Shown here piece by piece: positions 38,972 through 47,724 of a stretch of DNA of 64,000 nt. Location: the NCBI GenBank assembly GCA_016936395.1, contig JAFGXY010000043.1, forward strand, positions 1 through 64,000, in the 5' to 3' direction. Origin of the DNA: Paracoccaceae bacterium. Lineage in GTDB: Bacteria; Pseudomonadota; Alphaproteobacteria; Rhodobacterales; Rhodobacteraceae. The notes beneath the pieces were generated by a model. That model worked only from the letters and a program-made list of their open reading frames with translations. It did not search any database and was not told the DNA's origin. Numbering within the stretch: the stretch's first letter is position 1; every line of letters begins with the position of its first letter. A program made the position numbers and the translations under genes.

Positions 38972-40000
38972 GTGTACGAAATGGTTGAAGCAGCGGTGTT
39001 GGACGGTATTCCGTTGCCTGCCTTGATTGTCGGACCGGACGAGCGGCTTTCAGCAATGAATGCCCCGGCACAGGCGTTTTTCGGGTCAAACATGCTGGGG
39101 CGGCACCATGCCATCTGTCTGCGCCATCCCGAGGTGCAGACGGCCTTGATGGCGGCGCTGACCCAAGGGCGGGCAGGTGTGGCGCGGCAGGTGGTGCCCG
39201 GCCCGTCGCAAGACGTGGTTCACCGGGTGACCGTGACGCCCCTTCCACGTCAGGCCGGGGCACTTTGCGTGTTCGAAGACCTGAGCGAGGTTGAGCAGAT
39301 GGGCCAAATGCGGCGCGATTTCGTGGCCAATGTCAGCCATGAATTGCGCTCGCCGCTGACCGCGCTGACCGGCTTTATCGAAACCTTGAAAGGGGCGGCC
39401 AAGGATGACCCTGCCGCACGTGAGCGTTTCTTGACCATCATGGAGCGCGAGGCCGGGCGGATGAACCGCCTGATCCGCGATCTGTTGCACCTCAGCAAGG
39501 TCGAGGCCGAAGAACGGGTGCGCCCGACCAGCCGGGTCGACCTTCTGGATATCCTGAAATCCACCATGGCCACCTTGCGCCCCACCGCCGAGACGGCCAA
39601 TGTTGCGCTTCGGCTGGAGGTGGCCCCTGGCCTTGCCACCGAATTGCCGGGCGATGCCGACCAACTGGTGCAGGTGTTCCAGAACCTGATTGAAAACGCC
39701 GTGAAATATGGCGGTGCCGGCGGCGAGGTGGTGGTCCGGGTGGCGGCAGACTATCTGCCCCGGTCGCCCGCGGTGCGGGTTGAGGTGATCGACAAGGGCG
39801 AGGGGATGGACCCGCTGCACCTGCCGCGCCTGACCGAGCGGTTCTACCGCGTCGACGGCCACCGCTCACGCGAAAAGGGCGGCACCGGACTGGGCCTAGC
39901 GATTGTCAAGCACATCGTCCAGCGCCATCGTGGCCGGCTGAAGATTGAAAGCGCCAAGGGCAAGGGCAGCACATTCACCGTGCTCTTGCCGTTGGAATAG
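38972..40000 (+). CDS. phoR: PhoR-like sensor histidine kinase
   Basis: A 342-residue kinase. A PAS-like domain occupies about residues 5-105, the HisKA box has H123 (FVANVSHELRSPLTAL), and the ATPase domain shows NLIENAVKYG, DKGEGM and GGTGLGLAIVKH. There is no transmembrane segment in this stretch, as in some alphaproteobacterial PhoR proteins. The start is GTG 38972 or ATG 38981. No phoB, pst or phoU genes are within reach, so the partner regulator is uncertain and the name is provisional. Confidence 0.82.
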   Translation: MYEMVEAAVLDGIPLPALIVGPDERLSAMNAPAQAFFGSNMLGRHHAICLRHPEVQTALMAALTQGRAGVARQVVPGPSQDVVHRVTVTPLPRQAGALCVFEDLSEVEQMGQMRRDFVANVSHELRSPLTALTGFIETLKGAAKDDPAARERFLTIMEREAGRMNRLIRDLLHLSKVEAEERVRPTSRVDLLDILKSTMATLRPTAETANVALRLEVAPGLATELPGDADQLVQVFQNLIENAVKYGGAGGEVVVRVAADYLPRSPAVRVEVIDKGEGMDPLHLPRLTERFYRVDGHRSREKGGTGLGLAIVKHIVQRHRGRLKIESAKGKGSTFTVLLPLE

Positions 40001-40003
40001 CCG

Positions 40004-40951
40004 CTACAACCGTCCGATCCGCTCTGTCAGCACGGCAAAGAAACCATCGGCATCGACCGACCCGATGAACAGCGCGTTGGCCGGGCGGTTGCTGACACCC
40101 CACCAATCGGCCACCGTCATGCCCATGGTCAATTCGGAGGTGGCTTCGATCTCGACGTTGATGTGGCGGCCCTGAAACAGTTCGGGCCGGATCAGATAGG
40201 CAATCACGCAAGGGTCATGCAGCGGCGCGCCTTCGCTGCCATACTTCTGCATGTCGAAGCGTTCAAAGAAATCGGTCCATTCCGCCACCATCCGCCCCGG
40301 TTCGGTGCCAAGCGCCCGAAACGCCTCGATCCGCTTGCGGTTGGTCAGCACCTGATGCGTCACGTCCAGCGGCATCACCACCAGCGGAACACCTGATTTG
40401 AAAACGATCTCCGCGGCTTGCGGGTCAACGTAAATGTTGAATTCAGCCGCCGGGGTGATGTTGCCGACCTCGAAATAGGCGCCCCCCATCAGGATGATCT
40501 GCTGGATGCGGGCGGTGATGTCCGGCGCGCGCTGCATCGCCGTGGCGATATTGGTCAGCGGGCCCAGCGGGCACAGCGTGACCGTATGGGCCGCCTCGCG
40601 CCGCAGGGTTTCGATGATGAAATCAACGCCATGCTGGGCTTGCAGCGGCATCACCGGATCGGCCAGTTGCGGGCCATCAAGCCCGGTCTTGCCATGCACA
40701 TGTTCCGCCGTCACCAAGGCACGCTGCAAGGGCCGATCACAGCCGGCAAACACCAGCGTGTCGGGCTTGTCGGCCAGTTCGCAAATGATGCGCGCATTGC
40801 GTTCGGTCAGCGGCAGCGGCACGTTTCCGGCCACGGCGGTGATGCCCAACACCTCCACATCCTCGGGGCTGGCAAGCGCCAGCAGGATCGCCACGGCATC
40901 ATCCTGACCGGGGTCGGTGTCGATGATGATCTTGCGCCGGTGATGTGTCAT
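40004..40951 (-). CDS. Nucleoside hydrolase (inosine/uridine-preferring type)
   Basis: A 315-residue enzyme that cleaves ribonucleosides to base and ribose. The calcium-binding aspartate cluster is IIDTDPGQDDA near residue 10. Other family features are LGITAVAGNVPL, LMGGAYFEVGNITPAAEFN, and HDPCVIAYL near the C-terminus. GGAGG lies 5 bases before ATG 40951. It converges with phoR with 3 bases between the stops. Confidence 0.93.
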   Translation of the reverse strand: MTHHRRKIIIDTDPGQDDAVAILLALASPEDVEVLGITAVAGNVPLPLTERNARIICELADKPDTLVFAGCDRPLQRALVTAEHVHGKTGLDGPQLADPVMPLQAQHGVDFIIETLRREAAHTVTLCPLGPLTNIATAMQRAPDITARIQQIILMGGAYFEVGNITPAAEFNIYVDPQAAEIVFKSGVPLVVMPLDVTHQVLTNRKRIEAFRALGTEPGRMVAEWTDFFERFDMQKYGSEGAPLHDPCVIAYLIRPELFQGRHINVEIEATSELTMGMTVADWWGVSNRPANALFIGSVDADGFFAVLTERIGRL

Positions 40952-41022
40952 CGCAGCCTCCGTTTTGCCCGCAGTCAATCGTCAGGTGCAGACTTTGTCC
41001 AGATATGGCAGCGGCAGAATGC

Positions 41023-41053
41023 GAAAGGCCCCGGAGGGTTTCCGGGGCCTTTC
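41023..41053 (-). terminator. Strong intrinsic terminator after the iron-binding protein gene
   Basis: A perfect 13-bp stem (GAAAGGCCCCGGA with TCCGGGGCCTTTC) around a 5-base loop, 16 bases past the stop of the upstream minus-strand gene. It separates that gene from the nucleoside hydrolase gene. Confidence 0.85.
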
Positions 41054-41068
41054 CTTTCCATCAATGCA

Positions 41069-42076
41069 TTAGCCGTCGAAGTTCACTTCTTCTATCAGCT
41101 TCAGCGCCGCCGGACGCAGCTTGGCCACCTCGGTCAGCGGCATCGAATCCGGGGTAAACTCGCCCCAGCTTGCCACCAGATCGGACCGTTTGACGCCGGG
41201 TTTCACCGGATATTCGCTGTTGGTTTCGGCATAGATCGCCTGCGCCGCGTCCGAGGACAGCCATTCCATGAACTTGACCGCGTTGTCCTTGTTCGGGGCG
41301 GCCTTGGTCAGCGCCACGCCCGAGACGTTCAGATGGGTTCCGCCATCGGTGAAGGTCGGGAACACGATGCGCACGGTTTCGGCCGCCGGGCGCTGTTCGG
41401 GGTCGTTCATCATCTGGCCGATGTAATAGGTGTTGCCGATGGCAACGTCACATTCTCCCGCCGCAATCGCCTTGACCTGATCACGGTCACCGCCATTGGG
41501 CTTTTTGGCAAGGTTGGCTTTCAGCCCCTCCAGCCAGGCCTTGGTTGCCTCTTTGCCATGATGCGCCAGAACCGCTGCGGTCAGCGCCACGTTATAGTCG
41601 TTGGTGCCGGACCGAATGCAGATGCGGCCTTTCCACTTCGGGTCAGCCAGATCTTCATAGGTCGTCACCTCGCCATCGGCGACCCGGTCCTTGCTGGCAT
41701 AGACGATGCGCGCACGTGAGGTCAGGCCGAACCATTGGTTGCCAGCATCGCGCAGGGCGGCGGGGATGTTCGCCTCCATCACCGCCGAGGTGACAGGCTG
41801 CGTCACGCCCGCATCGACGATCTGGGTCAGCCGCGCGATATCCACCGTCAGAACCAGATCGGCGGGCGAGCGCGTGCCTTCCGCCGTCAGGCGCTCGGCC
41901 ATGCCATTGTCAACAAAGGCCACATTCACCTTGATGCCGGTCTCGGCGGTGAAGGCATCGACCAGCGGCTGGATCAGCTCGGGTTGGCGATGGGAATAGA
42001 CGTTGATCTCTTGCGCCATGGCGGGCAGGGCCACCGAGGTCAGGGCGAGGGCGGCGAGCGACAAGCGGAGGGTCAT
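41069..42076 (-). CDS. fbpA: Periplasmic Fe(3+)-type substrate-binding protein (FbpA/FutA-like)
   Basis: 335 residues with signal peptide MTLRLSLAALALTSVALPAMA. The mature part begins QEINVYSHRQPELIQPLVDAF and contains VNVAFVDNGMAERL, DLVLTVDIARL and GNTYYIGQMM with the adjacent tyrosines that bind ferric iron in this family. It is followed by a terminator and no permease or ATPase genes, so the membrane partner must be elsewhere. An inverted-repeat candidate operator lies directly upstream (42112-42161). Confidence 0.9.
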   Translation of the reverse strand: MTLRLSLAALALTSVALPAMAQEINVYSHRQPELIQPLVDAFTAETGIKVNVAFVDNGMAERLTAEGTRSPADLVLTVDIARLTQIVDAGVTQPVTSAVMEANIPAALRDAGNQWFGLTSRARIVYASKDRVADGEVTTYEDLADPKWKGRICIRSGTNDYNVALTAAVLAHHGKEATKAWLEGLKANLAKKPNGGDRDQVKAIAAGECDVAIGNTYYIGQMMNDPEQRPAAETVRIVFPTFTDGGTHLNVSGVALTKAAPNKDNAVKFMEWLSSDAAQAIYAETNSEYPVKPGVKRSDLVASWGEFTPDSMPLTEVAKLRPAALKLIEEVNFDG

Positions 42077-42111
42077 GGTTGAGTCCTTTGGTCAGTAATT
42101 GCCAGCACAAC

Positions 42112-42161
42112 AAACCTGACAAAAATACTTTGGTCAATAGGTATGTAATTTAGTCAGGTTT
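42112..42161 (-). promoter_or_regulatory. Inverted-repeat operator candidate before the iron-binding protein gene
   Basis: AAACCTGACAAAAATAC (42112-42128) faces GTAATTTAGTCAGGTTT (42145-42161). The arms match at 15 of 17 positions in opposite orientation, 16 bases apart. The region is unusually AT-rich and the right arm runs into the mazG stop codon. It may be the site of an iron-responsive regulator. Confidence 0.45.
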
Positions 42162-42995
42162 ATTTCCTGCCTTCTCTTCGGCCTTCGCGCGGTTCCACAA
42201 GGCGTCCATCTCGGTCAGGTTTGATTGTGCCGGGGCACGACCGTCTTCGGCCAGCCAATCCTCGATGCGCTGAAACCGGCGGGTGAACTTGGCATTGGCG
42301 GCGCGCAGCGCGGCTTCGGGGTCCACCTCCAGATGCCGCGCGAGGTTGGCCATCACGAACAGAAGATCCCCCAATTCCTCGGCCACTTCGGCAGCAGTCA
42401 GGCGGTCACGCGCCTCGACCAGTTCGGCGGCTTCTTCGGCGATCTTGGCAACTACCTGATCGGTTGACGGCCAGTCGAACCCCACCCGCGCGGCACGCCT
42501 TTGCAACTTGACCGCCCGCATCAGGGCAGGCAGGCCAAGCGCCACGCCATCCAGCACCCGTGCCGGCCCGCGCTCGCGCGCCTTTTGCGCCTCCCAATCA
42601 AGGGTCTGCTGGGCGGCGGTCTTTGTGGTAATCTCTTCACCAAATACATGAGGATGACGCGACACCATCTTGTCGGATATGGATTTTATCACATCATCAA
42701 GATCGAACAGACCGGCCTCTTCGGCCATCTGCGCATGGAACACCGACTGAAACAGCAGATCGCCCAATTCGCCGCGCAACTCGCCCCACGCCTGCCGTTC
42801 GATGGCGTCGGCCACCTCATAGGCCTCTTCCACCGTAAAGGGCGCGATGCTGGCAAAATCCTGCTGCAGATCCCACGGACAGCCCCCTTCGGGCGCACGC
42901 AGACGGGCCATGATCTCGCGCAAGCGCGGCAACCCGCCCTCGGGATCGTGAACCAGACGGTCGCTTTCAGGGCGGGGCAAGGGGATGGGGGGCAT
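42150..42995 (-). CDS. mazG: Nucleoside triphosphate pyrophosphohydrolase MazG
   Basis: A 281-residue house-cleaning enzyme that hydrolyses NTPs and dNTPs to monophosphates. The duplicated MazG domains are visible: GGCPWDLQQDFASI with EEAYEVADAI and GELGDLLFQ in the N-terminal half, then EEAAELVEA with EELGDLLFVMANLARH in the C-terminal half. Divergent from the M20 amidohydrolase gene. Confidence 0.94.
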   Translation of the reverse strand: MPPIPLPRPESDRLVHDPEGGLPRLREIMARLRAPEGGCPWDLQQDFASIAPFTVEEAYEVADAIERQAWGELRGELGDLLFQSVFHAQMAEEAGLFDLDDVIKSISDKMVSRHPHVFGEEITTKTAAQQTLDWEAQKARERGPARVLDGVALGLPALMRAVKLQRRAARVGFDWPSTDQVVAKIAEEAAELVEARDRLTAAEVAEELGDLLFVMANLARHLEVDPEAALRAANAKFTRRFQRIEDWLAEDGRAPAQSNLTEMDALWNRAKAEEKAGNKPD

Positions 42996-43052
42996 TGCAG
43001 AGCCTTCCGATTTCAGATTTGATCAAAGGCTGGAATCCGAAGGAGAAGACCC

Positions 43053-44219
43053 ATGCCTGTCCTGAACCGTATCGCGGCTTTTGCCGAAGAAATGAAGGGC
43101 TGGCGGCGTCATCTGCATGCGAATCCCGAACTGGAGTTTGCCTGCCACAACACCGCCGCGTTCATCGTGGCGCGTTTGCGCGAGATCGGGGTCGATGAAA
43201 TCCACGAAGGCATCGCGCAAACCGGGATCGTTGCCATCATCAACGGCCGCGGTGCGGGGCCAACCATCGGCATCCGCGCCGATATGGACGCGCTGCCGAT
43301 CGAAGAGGCAACCGGGGCCGCCCATGCCAGCACCATCCCCGGCAAGATGCACGCCTGTGGCCATGACGGGCATGTGACCATGGCTTTGGGCGCCGCGAAA
43401 TATCTGGCCGAGACGCGCAATTTCGCAGGCCGGGTCGCGTTCATCTTCCAGCCCGCCGAGGAAGAGGGCGGCGGCGGCAATGTGATGGTTGAAGAGGGCA
43501 TGATGGACCGGTTCGACATTGCCCGCGTCTTTGGCATCCACAATGCGCCCAACATTCCGCTGGGTCATTTCCAGACCACGCCGGGGCCGCTGATGGCCTC
43601 GGTCGATACGGCCTGGGTCACGGTCACCGGCAAGGGCGGCCACGCGGCCACGCCGCACGAGTGTATTGACCCGGTGGTGGCGGTGGTCGGCATGGTGCAG
43701 GCGGTGCAGACCATCATCCCGCGCAACGTCTATGCGATGGACGAGGCGGTGATTTCGGTCACGCAAATCCACGCCGGCACCACGGCCAGCAACATCATCC
43801 CCGAGGTTGCCACGTTCTGCGCCACGATCCGATCGTTCAAGCCCGAGGTGCGCGATTTGCTCAAACGCCGGGTGCTGGAGATCGTCGAAGGCCATGCCAC
43901 CGCTTACGGCGTCACGGCCGAGGTCGATTATGACTGGGGCTATCCCGCCACGGTCAACCACCCGGCCGAGGCCGATTTTGCAGCCGGGGTGGCGGTGGAA
44001 ATCTCGGGCGAGGCGGCGGTGGACGCCCGGGCCGGGCGCGAGATGGGGTCGGAAGATTTCAGCTACATGCTGCAAGCCCGGCCCGGCGCCTATCTGTTCA
44101 TGGGCATCGGTCCGGGGGCAGGGCTGCACCACCCGGCCTATGACTTCAACGACGACGCCGCCCCGATCGGTGCCAGTTTCTTTGCCCGGTTGGTCGAGCG
44201 CGCACAGCCCTTGGTCTAA
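43053..44219 (+). CDS. M20-family amidohydrolase (hippurate hydrolase-like)
   Basis: A 388-residue di-metal aminoacylase/carboxypeptidase. Conserved features are RRHLHANPELEF, RADMDALPIEE, HACGHDGHVTM with metal ligands, QPAEEEGGGG with the catalytic glutamate, and MGSEDFSYML near the C-terminus. Substrates in the family are N-acyl amino acids and similar amides. GAAGGAGAAG precedes the ATG. Confidence 0.92.
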   Translation: MPVLNRIAAFAEEMKGWRRHLHANPELEFACHNTAAFIVARLREIGVDEIHEGIAQTGIVAIINGRGAGPTIGIRADMDALPIEEATGAAHASTIPGKMHACGHDGHVTMALGAAKYLAETRNFAGRVAFIFQPAEEEGGGGNVMVEEGMMDRFDIARVFGIHNAPNIPLGHFQTTPGPLMASVDTAWVTVTGKGGHAATPHECIDPVVAVVGMVQAVQTIIPRNVYAMDEAVISVTQIHAGTTASNIIPEVATFCATIRSFKPEVRDLLKRRVLEIVEGHATAYGVTAEVDYDWGYPATVNHPAEADFAAGVAVEISGEAAVDARAGREMGSEDFSYMLQARPGAYLFMGIGPGAGLHHPAYDFNDDAAPIGASFFARLVERAQPLV

Positions 44220-44525
44220 GGGCTGCGTGTAACGCGGTTCCGATGATCGGTCTGAATGTTTGACGCTCTGATCTGGGCACTTGACGCGCTGTCCACTTAG
44301 GACTGCGCACAGAATTGCGCATTCACCATTGGGGGAAAGCGGATGTTTTCCCGAAAGGCCCGCAGGCCTGTGATGTTGCAGGGGCGATCTGCAAGCAACA
44401 TCGGTTTGTCAATCAGGCCACAAGTCTGCGCAGATTGCTAATAATTTCTTGACCGCTGCCCAGGCTGCCTGCACGTTTCACCAGAGGCGAGCAATAAAAA
44501 TAAGACAGATCACAGGCGCACACCT
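44220..44525. other. Intergenic region before the asparagine-synthase-like gene
   Basis: About 305 bases, lower in GC than the surroundings. It contains one small open frame with a good ribosome binding site (44343-44441); otherwise I see nothing recognisable. Confidence 0.5.
44343..44441 (+). CDS. Possible 32-residue small protein
   Basis: Starts MFSRKARRPVMLQG and ends RPQVCADC. GGGGGAAAGC lies directly before the ATG. It is 84 bases upstream of the orphan asparagine-synthase-like gene, a position where a small substrate peptide could sit. Its features do not match lasso-peptide precursors (no acidic residue at core position 7-9). Low confidence. Confidence 0.2.
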   Translation: MFSRKARRPVMLQGRSASNIGLSIRPQVCADC

Positions 44526-46037
44526 ATGCACGATATCGCATTCCGGTATCAGTATCGCATTTCAGAACGCACCCCTACGCCAACAACGTCGGGTGGCGCC
44601 GATCAGCGTGTTGAAACGATTGATGGCTGGACGATTGAGCTGGGGGTGGGCCTGCCATTGGCGCGATTGCGGCGCGAGACCGGCAAGCCTATGGGGCTTG
44701 TTTTCGGGATTGCAGTGGATGGTAACGGTGCCCTGATTGCGGGCGAGGATTATGGCGCACCTGACCCGTGTGATGGTTGGGATGCGGTGGAGCGTTGGAT
44801 CGAAGGCATCAACGGGCGTTTTGGCAGCGTGTTGTCAGACGGCAAGGAGGTGCGGTTCTACAGCGATGCAAGCGGCATGATCGGCGCGGTGTATGATCCG
44901 AAGACCCGGCGGCTGGCCTCATCCCTGGCACTGTGTCTGGATCGACCGGTTCAGGACCGGGATGACTATGATCATGCTGCTGTAGCCGAGCGCGGCGCCC
45001 TGTATACGACCCTCGATACGCGAGACAAGGCAGCGCGACGCATGAACCCCAGCTGCTATCTTTCGTTGAATGATTTCACGGAAACGCGATTCTGGCCACG
45101 TCTTGGCAGCATCAAATTGGTCGATGAAGACTTGAGCAAGACATATGATTGGCTCGCCAAACGGACGCAGACAGTCATGTCAACCATCGCGCAGGCACAC
45201 CGGACGTGGCTTGCGCTTTCCGGGGGACAGGACAGCCGCCTGTTGCTGGCCTTGGCGGGCCCCGCGGTCCAGAATCTTGAACGCAGTTTCACCCATGTCA
45301 GCAATTTCATGGGCAGAATTGACGCGTCAATTGCCGCGAGAATGGCGGCACAGGTCGGACTCGACCACGAAATACATGATCGTCGGCGTCACAAGGCCGT
45401 GCCAGAGCAGGTGCGCAAGGACGAAGAGGCGTTCTTGCGCAGCCTTGGCTTTCCTATGCGGCCCTCTCGGGAAATCTCGAACGGATTGATCCGTCGTCTG
45501 CCCGATGGTGTGGTTGTGTTCCGCGGGCATCAGACTGATATCCTGCGCGCAGTTTTCTCTGATAAAATCGGCGCAAAGGCCCGCAGACGCACGCAGTGGC
45601 AAATCAAACGTCTGATGCCGGTGCCTCGAACCGAGTTTGACACATCCGCCTTTGAGCGGTTTCAGGGCCGATATGAAGCATGGCGACAGGCGCTGCCGCC
45701 TTTTGCCGAAGCAAATTCCACCGATCTGATGTTTCTGGAGATCTATTACAGTTCGACCATTGGCTGTTCCTTTCCGGCTATGTCGCGGGTGTTCTATATG
45801 TCGCCTTTCAATGGAAGACGGCAGATCGGCCATGCGATGGCAATTGACGAGGCCTATCGGAAGTCAGGCTTTGCGGTGTTCGACTTGATCGCGCGCTGCA
45901 ATCCGGGGCTGGCCGACATTCCGTTTGATTTTGAATTGGGGCCGGATCTGGCAAAACTGGACGATGCGGATCATGTCTCGCAGGCTGTTCAACCGCGTCG
46001 GGCAAGCACCCAGCAGCGGCTGGCGCGGATCGCATAG
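44526..46037 (+). CDS. Orphan asparagine-synthase-like amide ligase
   Basis: A 503-residue protein. The synthetase half has the PP-loop SGGQDS starting at S232, within WLALSGGQDSRLLLAL, so ATP pyrophosphate chemistry is likely. The N-terminal part resembles a degenerate Ntn glutaminase domain (GRFGSVLSDGKEVRFYSD, GAVYDPKTRRLASSL) but lacks the catalytic Cys at position 2, so it should not use glutamine as the nitrogen donor. Such proteins occur in polysaccharide and peptide-modification loci. Here it stands alone with low-GC flanks and its own terminator. The substrate cannot be named. Confidence 0.78.
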   Translation: MHDIAFRYQYRISERTPTPTTSGGADQRVETIDGWTIELGVGLPLARLRRETGKPMGLVFGIAVDGNGALIAGEDYGAPDPCDGWDAVERWIEGINGRFGSVLSDGKEVRFYSDASGMIGAVYDPKTRRLASSLALCLDRPVQDRDDYDHAAVAERGALYTTLDTRDKAARRMNPSCYLSLNDFTETRFWPRLGSIKLVDEDLSKTYDWLAKRTQTVMSTIAQAHRTWLALSGGQDSRLLLALAGPAVQNLERSFTHVSNFMGRIDASIAARMAAQVGLDHEIHDRRRHKAVPEQVRKDEEAFLRSLGFPMRPSREISNGLIRRLPDGVVVFRGHQTDILRAVFSDKIGAKARRRTQWQIKRLMPVPRTEFDTSAFERFQGRYEAWRQALPPFAEANSTDLMFLEIYYSSTIGCSFPAMSRVFYMSPFNGRRQIGHAMAIDEAYRKSGFAVFDLIARCNPGLADIPFDFELGPDLAKLDDADHVSQAVQPRRASTQQRLARIA

Positions 46038-46058
46038 GCTGGTCAAGGTCCGGTGGGC

Positions 46059-46075
46059 AGGGCTTTGCCCTTTTT
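46059..46075 (+). terminator. Terminator after the asparagine-synthase-like gene
   Basis: AGGGC pairs with GCCCT around TTT, followed by a T-run, 22 bases past the stop. A short but classical intrinsic terminator. Confidence 0.65.
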
Positions 46076-46210
46076 GTCATTGACCACAGCCCTCGGATGC
46101 TTTGTGCCAGACTTGACAGGCCGGGGCGGGTCGGGTCTTGTTGCAAGCTCCGGATCCGGCGCGTCTCCGAGGGCCAGAAGGACGACCATTTTGCCAACGG
46201 ACGCACAGAC

Positions 46211-47176
46211 ATGGCTATGGAAGATGCAAAATCGCAGGTCGATACCGCCTTTACCCGCAAAGGGTTGCGTGGGTTGGCTTACGAGAACGCCTTTGGCGGG
46301 GCCACCAGTTTTCTGCGCCGCACCTATACCAAGGACCTGACCGGGGTTGATCTGGCGATCACCGGGGTGCCGTTCGATCAGGCAGTGACCCATCGCAGCG
46401 GCACCCGTTTCGGCCCGCGCGCCATTCGTGAGGCCAGTGCGCTGCAACCCTTTGATCCGCCCTATGGTTGGCCCACCAGCCCGCTGGAGGAGATGTCGAT
46501 CATCGACTATGGCGATCTGGCCTTTGACTATGCCCATACCCCCAGCTTTCCGGGTCTGTTGACCGACCATATCCGCACCATTCTTGCCGCCGGGGTGGGC
46601 ACGGTCACGCTCGGGGGCGATCATTTCATCACCCTGCCGATCCTGCGCGCCTATGCCGAAAAATACGGCCCGATGGCGGTGATCCATTTCGATGCCCATT
46701 CCGACCTCTGGGCCGACGACGACATGGACCGCATCGACCACGGCACGTTTTTCTACAAGGCGGTGAAGACCGGGGTGATTGATCCTGCGGCAAGCGTGCA
46801 GATCGGCATCCGCACCCAGTGCGACGATTATCTGGGGGTAGAGTTTATCGACGCCCGCACGGTGCACGAGGCGGGCGTGGCGCATGCGGTGGCGCGCGCC
46901 CGCGCAATCGTGGGTGACCGGCCCTGCTATGTGACCTTCGACATCGACTGCCTTGATCCCTCTGCCGCCCCCGGCACCGGCACCCCGGTCTGGGGCGGCT
47001 TGCAAACCTGGCAGGCGGCGGCGGCCTTGCGTGACCTTGCCGGGATCAACATGGTCGGCGGGGACGTTGTCGAGGTGTCACCGCCCTATGATACCACCGG
47101 GGCCACGGCGATTGCAGGGGCGCATGTCGTACATGAGCTGATCTGTCTATATCATTGGGCAAAAACACTAAAATGA
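46211..47176 (+). CDS. speB: Agmatinase / ureohydrolase
   Basis: 321 residues of the arginase superfamily with all metal-binding blocks: GGDHFITLPIL, HFDAHSDLWADDD and FDIDCLDPSAAPGTGTP. Agmatinase would release urea and putrescine from agmatine; guanidinobutyrase or a similar activity is also possible. Two in-frame ATGs (46211 and 46217) are near the usual N-terminus. The stop overlaps the following DUF1499 gene. Confidence 0.9.
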   Translation: MAMEDAKSQVDTAFTRKGLRGLAYENAFGGATSFLRRTYTKDLTGVDLAITGVPFDQAVTHRSGTRFGPRAIREASALQPFDPPYGWPTSPLEEMSIIDYGDLAFDYAHTPSFPGLLTDHIRTILAAGVGTVTLGGDHFITLPILRAYAEKYGPMAVIHFDAHSDLWADDDMDRIDHGTFFYKAVKTGVIDPAASVQIGIRTQCDDYLGVEFIDARTVHEAGVAHAVARARAIVGDRPCYVTFDIDCLDPSAAPGTGTPVWGGLQTWQAAAALRDLAGINMVGGDVVEVSPPYDTTGATAIAGAHVVHELICLYHWAKTLK

Positions 47177-47622
47177 AAAAATCATGGGTGCGCAACATGG
47201 GTCTTTTCACCGCCTTTCTGATCATTGCGGCCTTGGGCCTTGGGGCCTTTGTGCGGCTGGCCCCGACCGATGTGCAGGCATGGCATGTGGCCGTGCCCGA
47301 TCAGACCGGGCCTTGGGACAGCGTGGTGCCGCTGACCGGCGGCGCAACGCTGCGCCTTTCGGCGGCCAAGGGCACGCCGCGTGACCTGCTGGCACGGCTG
47401 GATGCGATTGCGATGGCCACGCCGCGCACCACCCGCCTGGCCGGCACGCCTGAGGACGGGCGCATTACCTGGGAAACCCGCTCGGCGCTGTGGGGCTTTC
47501 CCGATTACACCACCGCCGAGGTGCGTGACGACGGGCTTTATGTCCGCGCCCGGCTGCGGTTCGGTCAAAGTGACCTTGGCGTCAATGCCAAACGTCTGAC
47601 CGAGTGGCTAGAGCAGCTTTGA
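47173..47622 (+). CDS. DUF1499 membrane-anchored protein
   Basis: A predicted 149-residue protein with a single N-terminal transmembrane segment (FLIIAALGLGAFVRL) and a C-terminal DUF1499-type domain including the pattern DGRITWETRSALWGFPDY and VNAKRLTEWLEQL. The ATG is embedded in the agmatinase stop (ATGA), but the Met at 47197 could also be the start. Function unknown. Confidence 0.78.
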   Translation: MKKSWVRNMGLFTAFLIIAALGLGAFVRLAPTDVQAWHVAVPDQTGPWDSVVPLTGGATLRLSAAKGTPRDLLARLDAIAMATPRTTRLAGTPEDGRITWETRSALWGFPDYTTAEVRDDGLYVRARLRFGQSDLGVNAKRLTEWLEQL

Positions 47623-47636
47623 TTTCCCCTTGGGGA

Positions 47637-47695
47637 CAAATACCCTCCGGGGGTCCGGGGGTGGAAAACCCCCGGGCGGCGGCGCCCCTTGACCA
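47637..47695. repeat. Intergenic AAATACCC-type element upstream of prfA
   Basis: ACAAATACCCTCCGGGGGTC is followed by a GGGGGTGGAAAACCCCC hairpin. Related elements sit near 30315 and 51704. Confidence 0.5.
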
Positions 47696-47724
47696 ATGCT
47701 GCGCAAAACGCCAAACCCCCGGCT

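Noticed and set aside
44343-44441. Reading the 32-codon frame as a lasso-peptide precursor
   Set aside because: There is no Thr at the usual -2 position and no acidic residue at core position 7-9. No lasso leader protease or recognition gene is nearby.
47689-47724. Upstream TTG start for prfA
   Set aside because: It adds twelve residues that are not in the family and overlaps an intergenic repeat; ATG 47725 fits the conserved N-terminus.
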